Source of the DNA: Zobellella maritima
GTDB taxonomy: Bacteria; Pseudomonadota; Gammaproteobacteria; Enterobacterales; Aeromonadaceae
Assembly: GCF_003075035.1 (NCBI RefSeq)
Contig: NZ_QCZE01000005.1
Location: 62,001 to 126,000 of the forward strand
DNA length: 64,000 bases
Direction of reading: 5' to 3'
The notes beneath the pieces were generated by a model. That model saw only the letters and a program-made list of their open reading frames with translations, was not told the origin of the DNA and ran no database searches. Shown here piece after piece: positions 9,777 through 17,938 of the stretch. Every line of letters starts with the position of its first letter. The first letter of the stretch is position 1. Both the position numbers and the translations under genes were made by a program.

Positions 9777-9778
9777 GG

Positions 9779-10717
9779 TTATCTCAACCTCGGATTGAGC
9801 AGCGCGACACTGAGATCGGCGAGCAGGTTGCAGGCGATATAAATCGCCGAGAGGGTCAGGGCACAGGCCTGTACCACGGGAATATCCCTGTCGTAGACGG
9901 CGGAGATCATCAGGGTGCCGATACCCGGGTAGTTGAATACCTGTTCGATGATGACGACCCCGCCCAGCAGCCAGGCAACCGTCATCGCCGACAGGGTGAT
10001 GGTCGGCAGCACGGCGGCCGGCAATACATGGCGCAGCAGCAGGCTGGCGGTGGGGATGCGCCGGATCCGCGCCATGCGGATAAAGCCCGCCGACAGCACA
10101 TCAATGGTGCTGCTGCGCATCATGCGCATCATGTGCGCCGTGCTGATCAGCGCCAGGGTCAGTGCCGGCAGCCAGGCATTGGGCAGCAGTTCTTCCAGGC
10201 CGGCATGGGCATCCGCCAGGGTAATGGCCGGAAACCAGGGTAGCCAGATGGCAAACGCCAGGGTCAGCAGGGTGGCGGTGATAAACTCGGGGATGGTCAT
10301 GGCCAGCAGGGTTGCGCTGGAAACCAGATTATCCAGCCAGGAGTCCCGGCAGATGGCGGTCACCATGCCCAGCAGCAGGGCCAGCGGAATCGCCAGCAGG
10401 GCGGCGATGCCGCCCAGCAGCGCGGTGTTGGCGAGGCGGGGCAGCAGATCGTCATTTACCGGCCGGCCGCTGGAGAGCGAAAGGCCAAAGTCGCCCTCCG
10501 CCAGATGGCTGCTCCAGGCGAGAAAGCGTTCCAGCATTGGCTGACTCAGGCCAAAGTTATCCCGGCACAGGGCCAGGTTATTGTCGGTGGCATTGCGGCC
10601 CAGATAACTGGTGCAGAAATCCCCCGGCAGCGCCTCGGTAACGGTAAATACCAGGCAGGCGACAAACGCCAGGGTGAAGATGGCGTAAACCAGCCGTTTA
10701 AAGCACAGCATCAACAT
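9779..10717 (-). CDS. Dipeptide-type ABC transporter permease (DppB-like)
   Basis: This is a 312-residue permease of the DppB/OppB class. I place the start at the ATG at 10717 (MLMLCFKRL), because the frame upstream of it is a shadow of the neighbouring hydrolase gene. The ATG at 10711 is an alternative. Features include the first helix, the PGDFCTSYLGRNAT segment, a central coupling region (FIRMARIRRIPTASLLLRHVLPAA) and the C-terminal IEQVFNYPGIGTLM motif of the family. It overlaps the 3' end of the upstream hydrolase gene by 20 bases, which indicates translational coupling between hydrolase and transporter. Confidence 0.92.
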   Translation of the reverse strand: MLMLCFKRLVYAIFTLAFVACLVFTVTEALPGDFCTSYLGRNATDNNLALCRDNFGLSQPMLERFLAWSSHLAEGDFGLSLSSGRPVNDDLLPRLANTALLGGIAALLAIPLALLLGMVTAICRDSWLDNLVSSATLLAMTIPEFITATLLTLAFAIWLPWFPAITLADAHAGLEELLPNAWLPALTLALISTAHMMRMMRSSTIDVLSAGFIRMARIRRIPTASLLLRHVLPAAVLPTITLSAMTVAWLLGGVVIIEQVFNYPGIGTLMISAVYDRDIPVVQACALTLSAIYIACNLLADLSVALLNPRLR

Positions 10718-11855
10718 GGGGGTTCTCTGCAGGTTGGTAAGTGATGCCCAACAGCCGGGCCAGGGTCGGGGTGACGGCCAGCGAGTCCGCCCGGGAGATC
10801 TGTTGCACCGGTATCCCGGGCCCGGCAAAGATGGCGATGCGTTCATCCTCCGCATGATCCGGTCCCATGCCATGGGTGGATATGTATTTCGGTTTGGCGG
10901 TGGATGCGCTGTCCGCATGTTTGCTGGCGGGTTCGAAGCTGGTGTTTTTCGGGGCGACAAAGACGGCCAGCCGATCGGTGTGCGTCGTTGGCAGGTACGG
11001 CAGACTATCCAGCCTGGTGACGCCGTGGGCAGACAGCCTGGTATCGATGTCGTCCAGCTCGGCGGCACCCTGGTAGGCGACAAACAGCAGGCCGCCGTCA
11101 CAGTGAGCATTCACTCCCGGGATAATATGTTCGATCACCAGCGTGGTCTCCACCAGGGCATGGCCATGGTCACTGACAATGGCCAGGTTGTACTGGCTGG
11201 CCAGCCCGCTTTCATGCAGGCGGGTCAGCAGGCAGCCAAGCTGGGCGTCGACCAGTTCCAGCGACCAGGCCACCAGCTCCCGGTCGTCACCCAGCACATG
11301 CTGGCAGTAGTCCGGGCTGTTCAGCTCCAGCAGCAGCAGATCAGGGTGCTGTTGTTCGAGAAGCTGCCAGGCTTGTTGCAGCAGACGGTGATCATTGGCG
11401 GCGACCCGCGTCAGGGACTCGGTGCTGCCGGCCAGTGGGTGTATGCCGGGAGTGTCCAGCGCCTTGGCCCGCTGGCAGCCGTCTTCCCACCAGGGGGACA
11501 GATACCAGTCGCAATCGTCGGCACTGACCAGGCCGAAGCCGACGGATGCCACGGTTTTGCCCTGTGACCTGGCCAGCCTTGCCAGGGTGGGTACCCGCAC
11601 GTCGACGGCAGTGGCCGGCGAAAAATGCTGGCCATTCCACAGGTTATTGGCGTAGATGCCGTGCCGGGTGGCGTCCACACCGGTCAGCATGCCGGCCCGA
11701 GCGGGCATGGAGTTGGCGTTGGCATCGGCTCCCAGCCGCTGTACCAGGGTGCCCCCCTGGGCCAGGCCATGCAGGTGGGGCAAGCGGTGGCGATACAGGG
11801 CAAACAGGTCGGCGCCCACGCCATCGAGCAGCACCACAATCAATTTACCGGACAT
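10698..11855 (-). CDS. Cytoplasmic alkaline-phosphatase-superfamily hydrolase (phosphodiesterase/nucleotide pyrophosphatase type)
   Basis: This 385-residue hydrolase belongs to the type I phosphodiesterase/NPP branch of the alkaline phosphatase superfamily. Metal and nucleophile motifs occur in family order: VVLLDGVGADLF (Asp), NSMPARAGMLTG (Ser at the nucleophile position), NSPDYCQHVLG (Asp and His), IVSDHGHA (Asp-His) and THGMGPDH (His). I start it at the ATG at 11855, preceded by GGAGA; the longer frame to 11969 lacks this site and is unlike the family. There is no signal peptide, so it acts in the cytoplasm. It sits inside an ABC importer operon, between the binding protein and the permeases, so it probably cleaves the imported compound. 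The substrate is unknown; a phosphate or phosphonate ester is my inference. Confidence 0.85.
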   Translation of the reverse strand: MSGKLIVVLLDGVGADLFALYRHRLPHLHGLAQGGTLVQRLGADANANSMPARAGMLTGVDATRHGIYANNLWNGQHFSPATAVDVRVPTLARLARSQGKTVASVGFGLVSADDCDWYLSPWWEDGCQRAKALDTPGIHPLAGSTESLTRVAANDHRLLQQAWQLLEQQHPDLLLLELNSPDYCQHVLGDDRELVAWSLELVDAQLGCLLTRLHESGLASQYNLAIVSDHGHALVETTLVIEHIIPGVNAHCDGGLLFVAYQGAAELDDIDTRLSAHGVTRLDSLPYLPTTHTDRLAVFVAPKNTSFEPASKHADSASTAKPKYISTHGMGPDHAEDERIAIFAGPGIPVQQISRADSLAVTPTLARLLGITYQPAENPHVDAVL

Positions 11856-11874
11856 AAGCGTCTCCAAAACGGCA

Positions 11875-11894
11875 ATGCGCCCCGCAGGGCGCAT
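11875..11894 (-). other. Intercistronic stem-loop after the binding-protein gene
   Basis: A perfect 8-base-pair stem, ATGCGCCC CGCA GGGCGCAT, lies in the 52-base gap between the binding-protein gene and the hydrolase gene. No T-run follows on the transcribed strand, so it is more likely a 3' stabiliser or partial attenuator than a full terminator. Such hairpins often keep binding-protein mRNA more abundant than the membrane genes downstream. That role here is inference. Confidence 0.55.
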
Positions 11895-11907
11895 GGGGAA
11901 AACGGGA

Positions 11908-13389
11908 TCAGGACTTGTCGACCAAGTGCCAGCGAATGGCGAAGTGCTCGACGGCGGGAATGGACACATTGGCCCGCATCACCCGGTTGTTGTTCAGGTG
12001 GAAGGGGATCAGGGTGCCGCCTTGCTCGGTCAGCAGGGTCTGGGCCTCCTGATAGAGGCGGGCGCGCTTGTCCTTGTCCAGCTCCTGCCGGGCCTGGGTC
12101 AGCAGTTGATCGAAGTCCGGGTTGTTGAAGGCGGATTCATTCCAGGGCGCCGAGCTGCCGAACACTTCACTCAGTACCTGATCGGCGGGGCGCTGACCCC
12201 AGGCGGTGTTGAACACGGATTTTTTCATCCAGGTGGTGTTCCAGAAATCGGAAGCGGGCACCGTATGGATGTTGACGGTAATCCCAGCCTGGGCCGCCTG
12301 GCGCTGGTAGATTTCCGACATCGGCCGAAAGTAACCATCGACGGTGCTGGTATAGAGATCCAGGGTCAGGCCATCCGGGTAACCGGCCTCTTTCAGCAGT
12401 GCCCTGGCCCCCTCGATATCCTGCTCGCAGGTCTGCTCCAGCCGGTACTGATCTCCGGCCCAGACCGGGTTGTCACAGGTGACGGTAGCGCCCCCCCTGC
12501 CGAACAGCAGCTGGACCATTTCCTGGCGATCCACGACCATGCGCAGTGCCTTCCTGACCCTCGGATCAGTCAGTGCCGGGTCATCGTTGCGGAATACGAT
12601 GCCGCGCCAGTCACCGGTGGGAATGGCGTCGTAATGGAAGTTGTTGTTGCCTTCAAACATGCGTAGCTGCTGGCCGTTTACCCCGTTCCAGCCGGCCCAG
12701 TCGATCTGCCCTGCCAGCAGCGCTTGGGTGCGGGCGTTTTCATCGGCAATGGCAATCAGCTCAATGCCGTCCAGCTTGGGTTTGCCTTCCCAGTAGTCGG
12801 CAAAGGCGTCGAAGGTGGTGGTTCCCTTGGCATCGAATTTGGTCAGCCTGAAGGGGCCGGTCCCCACGCCCATCAGGGTGGGATCTTCATCAAAGCCAAC
12901 CGGCACTATCTTGGCACGATAGTCCATTAACAGGATGGGCAGATCGGCATGAGCCTGGTTCAGCGTGAAAATGACCTTGCCGTCGTCCGTGCCGGTGACC
13001 TGGTCGATAATGGCCAGAGCCGCCCGGGCCGGGGCGTCACGCTGGGGATCCAGAATTCGGTTGAAGCTGTAGACCACATCTTCCGTGGTCATGGTCTGGC
13101 CATTGTGGAACTTGACGTCCGGGCGCAGCGTGAAGGTCCACACATCGGCGCTGGCATTGGCGCTCCAGCTGCTGGCCAGGGAGGCGACCGGCTGCCCCTG
13201 GTCGCCCTGGCGCACCAGCCGGTTGTACAACACCTGAACCGCATCGTAGTAACGGGTGGCGGATATGGGGTCGAGCGATTCCTTGCCGTTATATTCCAGC
13301 CAGTATGGCGTCTTTAGCACTTCGGCCTGAGCCAGGGTTGTGCCGGAAAGAAAAAGCAGTCCGGCCAGGCCGAGTTTTTTCATGTTCAT
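11908..13389 (-). CDS. ABC transporter periplasmic substrate-binding protein, family 5
   Basis: This 493-residue DppA/OppA-type (SBP_bac_5) binding protein has a signal peptide (MNMKKLGLAGLLFLSG...AQA). The family pattern LVRQGDQGQPVASLASSWS and FTLRPDVKFHNGQTMTTEDVVYSFNRI is clear. It is the first gene of the operon: binding protein, hydrolase, two permeases, fused ATPase. The N-terminal stretch TPYWLEYNGKESLDPISATRYYD differs from classical peptide-binding proteins and fits the many family 5 members that bind non-peptides such as opines, glutathione or phospho-compounds. The context with a phosphoester hydrolase and tmpAB argues for a phosphorus-containing or onium substrate. Confidence 0.92.
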   Translation of the reverse strand: MNMKKLGLAGLLFLSGTTLAQAEVLKTPYWLEYNGKESLDPISATRYYDAVQVLYNRLVRQGDQGQPVASLASSWSANASADVWTFTLRPDVKFHNGQTMTTEDVVYSFNRILDPQRDAPARAALAIIDQVTGTDDGKVIFTLNQAHADLPILLMDYRAKIVPVGFDEDPTLMGVGTGPFRLTKFDAKGTTTFDAFADYWEGKPKLDGIELIAIADENARTQALLAGQIDWAGWNGVNGQQLRMFEGNNNFHYDAIPTGDWRGIVFRNDDPALTDPRVRKALRMVVDRQEMVQLLFGRGGATVTCDNPVWAGDQYRLEQTCEQDIEGARALLKEAGYPDGLTLDLYTSTVDGYFRPMSEIYQRQAAQAGITVNIHTVPASDFWNTTWMKKSVFNTAWGQRPADQVLSEVFGSSAPWNESAFNNPDFDQLLTQARQELDKDKRARLYQEAQTLLTEQGGTLIPFHLNNNRVMRANVSIPAVEHFAIRWHLVDKS

Positions 13390-13543
13390 GGTTAAGTACT
13401 CGCTAACAGTATCGGGTCATTGCCGGTGAGATTAACAGGGCGCCGTGACGGTTTATTGATGGCAGCGGGCCGTTTCGAGCGTTTGCAATCAGGGTTGCTA
13501 AGGGGGAGCCTTAGCAAAACCGGGTTAAGACCCGAACGACCTC

Positions 13544-14455
13544 CTATTTGGCGGCGCTTTCCTGTTCCAGCTCCTGTAACAGCCAGTGTCTGAATAGCCG
13601 TATCTTTTCCAGGCCGCGCTTGTGGGGGGGAATAAGCAGGTAATGGTTGCTCTGGCTGGCCATGCGGTAGGGATGGGCCAGGACAAGCTCTCGGCTGGCC
13701 AGTAATTGTCTGACCAGGGGGTAGCGTACCAGCAGCAGGCCCAGGCCCTGGAGGGCGGCGGCAATGGCCAGGCTGGAGGTACTGAACTCCATCAGCGGCG
13801 GGGTATAGCCTTGCTGGGGATCCTGTTGCTGAAACCAGTCCCGCCATCCCTCCCGGTAGCCGTAGCATCCCAGTTTCGGATAGGAAGACAGCAGGTGCAG
13901 GGGGGCATCGGCCGGGTAGTGCACCAGCAGCGCCGGACTGGCGACCACCACCCAGTTGTCGTCGGTCAGCTGCTCCGCTTCCCGATCCGGCCAGTTGCCG
14001 TAGCCGTTGATGATTTCCACATCCACCTCGCCCGGCTCGTCCGGGACGGCGTGGTTGGTTGCCAGTAGCCGCAGCTGTATGCCCGGATAGGACTGGTGGA
14101 AGCGGGCCAGCCTGGGGATCAGCCAGTGCTCGGCAAAGCTGTGCGCCACCCGCAAGGTCAGCTGGGTTTGCTGTTCGCCCCGGAACAGGTCGTCCGTGCC
14201 CTTTTTCAGGGATTCGAACAGCCAGCTGAGCAGGGGTAGGTAGGAGCGGGCCTCATCGGTCAGTTCGATGCGGCTGCCCCTGCGCAGAAACAGTTTTACT
14301 TCGAGGAAGTCCTCGAGCTGCTTGACCCGCTGGCTGATGGCGCCCTGGGTCACGCAAAGTTCCTCGGCAGCCCGGGTCAGGCTCTGGTAGCGGGCGGCGG
14401 TTTCAAAGGCCAGCAGGGCATTGAGGGGCGGTAAACGGTTGGTTTTGTAGTGCAT
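13544..14455 (-). CDS. LysR-family regulator, divergent from tmpA
   Basis: The product is a 303-residue GcvA-like LysR regulator. Residues about 1-60 form the winged helix-turn-helix (LTRAAEELCVTQGAISQRVKQLEDFL), followed by the effector-binding domain. It is divergent from tmpA across 195 bases and lies 154 bases upstream of the binding-protein gene on its own strand. It could therefore control both the tmpAB side and the ABC/hydrolase operon. Divergence from the tmpAB genes is the main argument that it is their regulator; the inducer is unknown. Confidence 0.9.
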   Translation of the reverse strand: MHYKTNRLPPLNALLAFETAARYQSLTRAAEELCVTQGAISQRVKQLEDFLEVKLFLRRGSRIELTDEARSYLPLLSWLFESLKKGTDDLFRGEQQTQLTLRVAHSFAEHWLIPRLARFHQSYPGIQLRLLATNHAVPDEPGEVDVEIINGYGNWPDREAEQLTDDNWVVVASPALLVHYPADAPLHLLSSYPKLGCYGYREGWRDWFQQQDPQQGYTPPLMEFSTSSLAIAAALQGLGLLLVRYPLVRQLLASRELVLAHPYRMASQSNHYLLIPPHKRGLEKIRLFRHWLLQELEQESAAK

Positions 14456-14650
14456 GGCCTTTCAAACCTGGGTCATCTGATACTGACAAGACACGAGCAG
14501 CCGTCCGCGTCCGGGTTGCTCCTTGGTACCTTGTGTTGATGACGGTTTAATGACAGGGGCTTCAGCATTTCTAAGACCAAGCCGCAGAAATGATCGATGT
14601 TGCCGGTGGCACCCGGGCGCTAGAGTAGCCCCAGTTAACGGGAGCTACTT
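14456..14650. promoter_or_regulatory. Divergent lysR-tmpA control region
   Basis: This 195-base intergenic region separates two divergent start codons, the usual site of LysR binding and divergent promoters. GGGAG precedes the tmpA ATG. A loose -10-like TAGAGT lies about 25 bases upstream of that ribosome site, but no strong -35 is visible, consistent with an activator-dependent promoter. No clear LysR palindrome could be fixed by eye. Confidence 0.4.
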
Positions 14651-15751
14651 ATGTTGAACCACTTCGAATTTGAGCAAGGCAGTCTGACCCTGAATTGGGA
14701 TGACGGCCGGGTCACCCGGCTGGATGTACTTTGGCTGCAGGATCACGATCCTGCCGGACGGCACGACAACGGCCAGCGGCTGATCTCGGTGCTGGATCTG
14801 GACTGGCAGGCCGGGATCCATGCCGTGGATCGGCAGGGACCCGAGCTGGTGATCTGGCTGACCAATGGCCGCCAGTTGCACTATTCCCTGGCGCGGCTGA
14901 ACCAGGACTGCCTGATGACTCAGCAAGACGACCGGTGCTGGTCCGGCAAGACCCTGTGGCAAGGGGATGACTTCCAGGTGCCGGCCGTCGACTGGCAGGA
15001 TTATATCGGCCGTGACGATTGCCGCCACCAGGCCCTGGCCGCCGTGGCCGACAGCGGCCTGGTGCTGCTGCGGGGCGTGCCCTGCGAGCCCGGCCAGGTA
15101 CTGAAGGTGATTGAGACCTTCGGCTTTGTGCGGGAAACCAACTACGGCCGCCTGTTTGACGTGAAAACGGTCGTTTCGCCCAGCAACCTGGCGTTCAGCA
15201 ACCTGGGCCTGGGCCCGCATACCGACAACCCATACCGGGATCCGGTGCCCGGCATTCAGCTGCTCCACTGTCTGGCCAACGAGGTAGACGGCGGCGAGAA
15301 CCTGCTGGTCGATGGTTTCCGGGCCGCCGCCCGCCTGCAGGCGGAACACCCCGAGGCCTTCGAGTTGCTGACTCGCATCCGATTGCCCTATCGATTCTCT
15401 GACAGCCAGGCCGATCTGCGCAGCCGGGTGCCCTTTATCGAAACCGACCAGGCCGGCAAGGTGCTCAAGGTGCGTTACAACAATCGCTCCATTGCTCCCT
15501 TTATGCTGCCCTTTGAAGAGCAGCGCGCCTTCTACCGGGCCTATCGGCTCTGGGCGGAAACCCTGTCCGCCCCGGAGCTGGCGCTCACCTGTCGTCTGGA
15601 GCCCGGCGACTGCCTGGTGTTTGACAATACCCGGGTGATGCACGCCCGCACCGCCTTCACCGATGGCGGTCGCCGTCACCTGCAGGGCGCCTACAGCGAT
15701 CTGGATGGCCTCTATTCCTCCCTCTACCAATTAGGAGCTGCCCCATGCTGA
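14651..15751 (+). CDS. tmpA: 2-trimethylaminoethylphosphonate dioxygenase (TmpA-like), Fe(II)/2-oxoglutarate dependent
   Basis: This 366-residue enzyme belongs to the gamma-butyrobetaine hydroxylase/TauD family. Residues about 1-90 match the family's N-terminal domain and the rest is the oxygenase fold. Iron ligands are visible as GPHTD (His190, Asp192) and VMHAR (His331), with Arg341/342 placed to bind 2-oxoglutarate. It overlaps by 7 bases an HD-domain oxygenase gene of the TmpB/PhnZ type. That pairing separates TmpA from carnitine-making butyrobetaine hydroxylases. TmpA hydroxylates 2-trimethylaminoethylphosphonate at C1. The Cys residues that bind zinc in the N-terminal domain of butyrobetaine hydroxylases are absent here. 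The alternative is another phosphonate hydroxylase such as PhnY-like activity. Confidence 0.8.
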   Translation: MLNHFEFEQGSLTLNWDDGRVTRLDVLWLQDHDPAGRHDNGQRLISVLDLDWQAGIHAVDRQGPELVIWLTNGRQLHYSLARLNQDCLMTQQDDRCWSGKTLWQGDDFQVPAVDWQDYIGRDDCRHQALAAVADSGLVLLRGVPCEPGQVLKVIETFGFVRETNYGRLFDVKTVVSPSNLAFSNLGLGPHTDNPYRDPVPGIQLLHCLANEVDGGENLLVDGFRAAARLQAEHPEAFELLTRIRLPYRFSDSQADLRSRVPFIETDQAGKVLKVRYNNRSIAPFMLPFEEQRAFYRAYRLWAETLSAPELALTCRLEPGDCLVFDNTRVMHARTAFTDGGRRHLQGAYSDLDGLYSSLYQLGAAPC

Positions 15752-16314
15752 ACCAGGCCCCGACCAGGAACAACATCATCGACATGATTGAAGCCATCTT
15801 CACCCTCCATGGTGCCGATTCCTATCTGGGTGAGGAGGTGACCATGGCCCAGCATATGCTGCAGGCCGCCTGGCTGGGTGAGCAGCAGGGCGAGAGTGAG
15901 GCCGTGGTGCTGGCAGCCTTGCTGCACGATGTGGGCCACTATGCCAACAAGCTGCCGCCGGAAGTGCTGATGTCGGGCACCGACAACCGGCATCAGGAGT
16001 CGGCCGCGGCCTGGCTGGCAGGCTTCTTTCCGGCCGATATCATCGAGCCCATCCGGCTGCATGTAGCTGCCAAGCGCTACCTGGTGACGGTGGATCCGGG
16101 TTACCGGGCGCAGCTGTCACAGGCATCGATCGACTCGCTGGCCCTGCAGGGCGGCGATATGTCGGCGGAAGAGGTAAGCGAGATGGAAGCCAGTCCCTAT
16201 CTGGACCTGGCCATCCGGGTGCGGCGGCTGGATGACCAGGGGAAGGATCCTGAGCTCGCCACGCCGGACTTCGGCTACTTCAAGGCCAGGCTTGCCCGCT
16301 GGTTACTCCCCTAG
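15745..16314 (+). CDS. tmpB: HD-domain mixed-valence diiron oxygenase TmpB (PhnZ-like C-P bond cleavage)
   Basis: The 189-residue protein carries the PhnZ/TmpB signature. Tyr27 and Glu30 (SYLGE) are the gate residues over the diiron site. His37, the His61-Asp62 pair (LLHDVGH), His83, His106 and a C-terminal Asp in VRRLDDQGK are the metal ligands. These enzymes oxidise an alpha-hydroxyphosphonate and break its C-P bond; TmpB yields glycine betaine and phosphate. It is coupled to tmpA (7-base overlap, GGAG before the ATG). The two enzymes form a complete two-step pathway in the cytoplasm. A PhnZ role on 2-aminoethylphosphonate is possible but less likely with this TmpA-like partner. Confidence 0.8.
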   Translation: MLNQAPTRNNIIDMIEAIFTLHGADSYLGEEVTMAQHMLQAAWLGEQQGESEAVVLAALLHDVGHYANKLPPEVLMSGTDNRHQESAAAWLAGFFPADIIEPIRLHVAAKRYLVTVDPGYRAQLSQASIDSLALQGGDMSAEEVSEMEASPYLDLAIRVRRLDDQGKDPELATPDFGYFKARLARWLLP

Positions 16315-16622
16315 CTGGGGCTGTTTTCGAGGAACCGGCCGCGAGTCGGTTCCGCATTTCGAGCCATGACCGGATACCGTCATCGGTGACCCGGCGCAGA
16401 TATGGAGGCCGGTGAGTCGACCGGGTAGACCCCACAGGGTGGTTTTTATTACCATATATGCCAGTAAAACCATCTTTATATGTCGAAAAAATAACTAATG
16501 ACAGGCATAAATGTGCCGTTCGTTACAAAATTCCACTTGTTTGGTTTTTTTATAGCCAGTTCTGCTATAGAGTCGCGGTGTTTTTAGAGTATGAGATGGA
16601 CTCTGACCCATAAAGGATGACT
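16315..16622. other. Gap between tmpB and sstT with a stem-loop
   Basis: This 308-base stretch has no gene. A 7-base-pair stem with a 9-base loop (GGAACCG...CGGTTCC, 16331-16353) follows tmpB and may end its transcript, though no T-run follows. The right half is AT-rich, with a -10-like TATAGA preceded by TGC near 16565, a plausible sstT promoter. No riboswitch fold was recognised. Confidence 0.4.
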
Positions 16623-17843
16623 ATGAACCAAACACAACCCCTCTTACTGCGGGTGGCCAACAGCGGCAGCCTGGTATCCCAAATCCTGATCGGCATTATC
16701 GCCGGTGTCCTGCTGGCCAGCCTGTTCCCCGCGACCGCCAGCTCCGTCGGCCTGTTGGGCAGCCTGTTCGTCAGTGCCCTCAAGGCGGTGGCGCCCGTGC
16801 TGGTGTTCGTGCTGGTGGCTTCGTCCATTGCCAATCACAAGAAAGGCAATCAGTCCAATATCCGCCCCATTCTGTCCTTGTACCTGCTGGGGACCTTTGC
16901 CGCAGCCCTGACCGCCGTGGTGATGAGCTTTGCCTTTCCCACCAACCTGGTGCTGGTGACCAATGGCGCCGAAGCCACCCCGCCCGAGGGGATCGGCGAG
17001 GTGCTGCAGACCCTGTTGTTCAAGGTGGTAGACAACCCCATCAATGCCCTGCTGACCGGTAACTTCATCGGTGTGCTGGCCTGGGCCATCGGCCTGGGGC
17101 TGGCGCTGCATCATGCCTCCGAGTCTACCAAGACGGTGTTCAACGATATTTCCAACGGGGTGTCCAGCATAGTTAAATGCGTGATCCGCCTGGCTCCGAT
17201 AGGAATCTTTGGCCTGGTGGCCAGCACCATTGCCGAAACCGGTTTCGAAGCCCTGTGGGGTTACGGCCAGCTGCTGTCCGTGCTGCTCGGCTCCATGTTG
17301 ATTATCGCCCTGGTGATGAACCCCTTGATCGTTTACCTCAAGACCAGGCGCAACCCCTATCCGCTGGTGTTCAAGTGCCTGCGCGAGAGTGGCGTAACCG
17401 CCTTCTTTACCCGCAGCTCCGCCGCCAATATCCCGGTGAACATGGATCTGTGCAAGCGCCTGGATCTCCATGAGGATACCTATTCGGTCTCCATCCCCCT
17501 GGGGGCGACCATCAATATGGCCGGCGCCGCCATCACCATTACCGTGCTGACCCTGGCTGCGGTCCATACCATGGGTATCCAGGTGGATATGGGTACCGCC
17601 CTGCTGTTGAGCGTGGTGGCCGCGGTCTCTGCCTGTGGTGCCTCAGGCGTGGCCGGTGGCTCCTTGCTGCTGATCCCCCTGGCTTGCAGCCTGTTCGGCA
17701 TTTCCAACGAGGTGGCCATGCAGGTGGTGGCCGTGGGTTTTATCATCGGCGTACTGCAGGATTCGGCCGAAACGGCCCTGAACAGTTCCACCGACGTGCT
17801 GTTCACCGCCGCCGCCTGTCAGGCCGGCGAAGACCAGGCCTGA
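16623..17843 (+). CDS. sstT: Serine/threonine:Na+ symporter SstT
   Basis: The product is a DAACS-family (dicarboxylate/amino acid:cation) symporter of about 406 residues, close to E. coli SstT throughout: [47 protein letters not shown] and [17 protein letters not shown]. The C-terminal half has the substrate-site motifs [14 protein letters not shown] and [11 protein letters not shown] start it at the ATG at 16623, which has AAAGGA 5 bases upstream; an ATG at 16617 is too close to that site. It imports serine and threonine with sodium. It is a single-gene unit ended by a strong terminator. Confidence 0.94.
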   Translation: MNQTQPLLLRVANSGSLVSQILIGIIAGVLLASLFPATASSVGLLGSLFVSALKAVAPVLVFVLVASSIANHKKGNQSNIRPILSLYLLGTFAAALTAVVMSFAFPTNLVLVTNGAEATPPEGIGEVLQTLLFKVVDNPINALLTGNFIGVLAWAIGLGLALHHASESTKTVFNDISNGVSSIVKCVIRLAPIGIFGLVASTIAETGFEALWGYGQLLSVLLGSMLIIALVMNPLIVYLKTRRNPYPLVFKCLRESGVTAFFTRSSAANIPVNMDLCKRLDLHEDTYSVSIPLGATINMAGAAITITVLTLAAVHTMGIQVDMGTALLLSVVAAVSACGASGVAGGSLLLIPLACSLFGISNEVAMQVVAVGFIIGVLQDSAETALNSSTDVLFTAAACQAGEDQA

Positions 17844-17870
17844 GCCAAAAAGAGAATTTCCCGTTAAGCA

Positions 17871-17910
17871 AAAGGCCGGTTGGCATTCGCCAACCGGCCT
17901 TTCTTTTCTT
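17871..17910. terminator. Bidirectional intrinsic terminator between sstT and the YfcC-type gene
   Basis: A perfect 14-base-pair stem (AAAGGCCGGTTGGC / GCCAACCGGCCTTT, loop ATTC) is followed by a T-rich tract on the plus strand and an A-rich flank on the other side. It serves the convergent genes sstT and the YfcC-type carrier. Confidence 0.93.
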
Positions 17911-17938
17911 CTATTGTCGGTTAACCCGCGGTCATCGA

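Noticed and set aside
9779-11110. A longer 443-residue reading of the DppB-like permease.
   Set aside because: The added N-terminal 130 residues are a shadow of the hydrolase gene; the permease family starts at the ATG near 10717.
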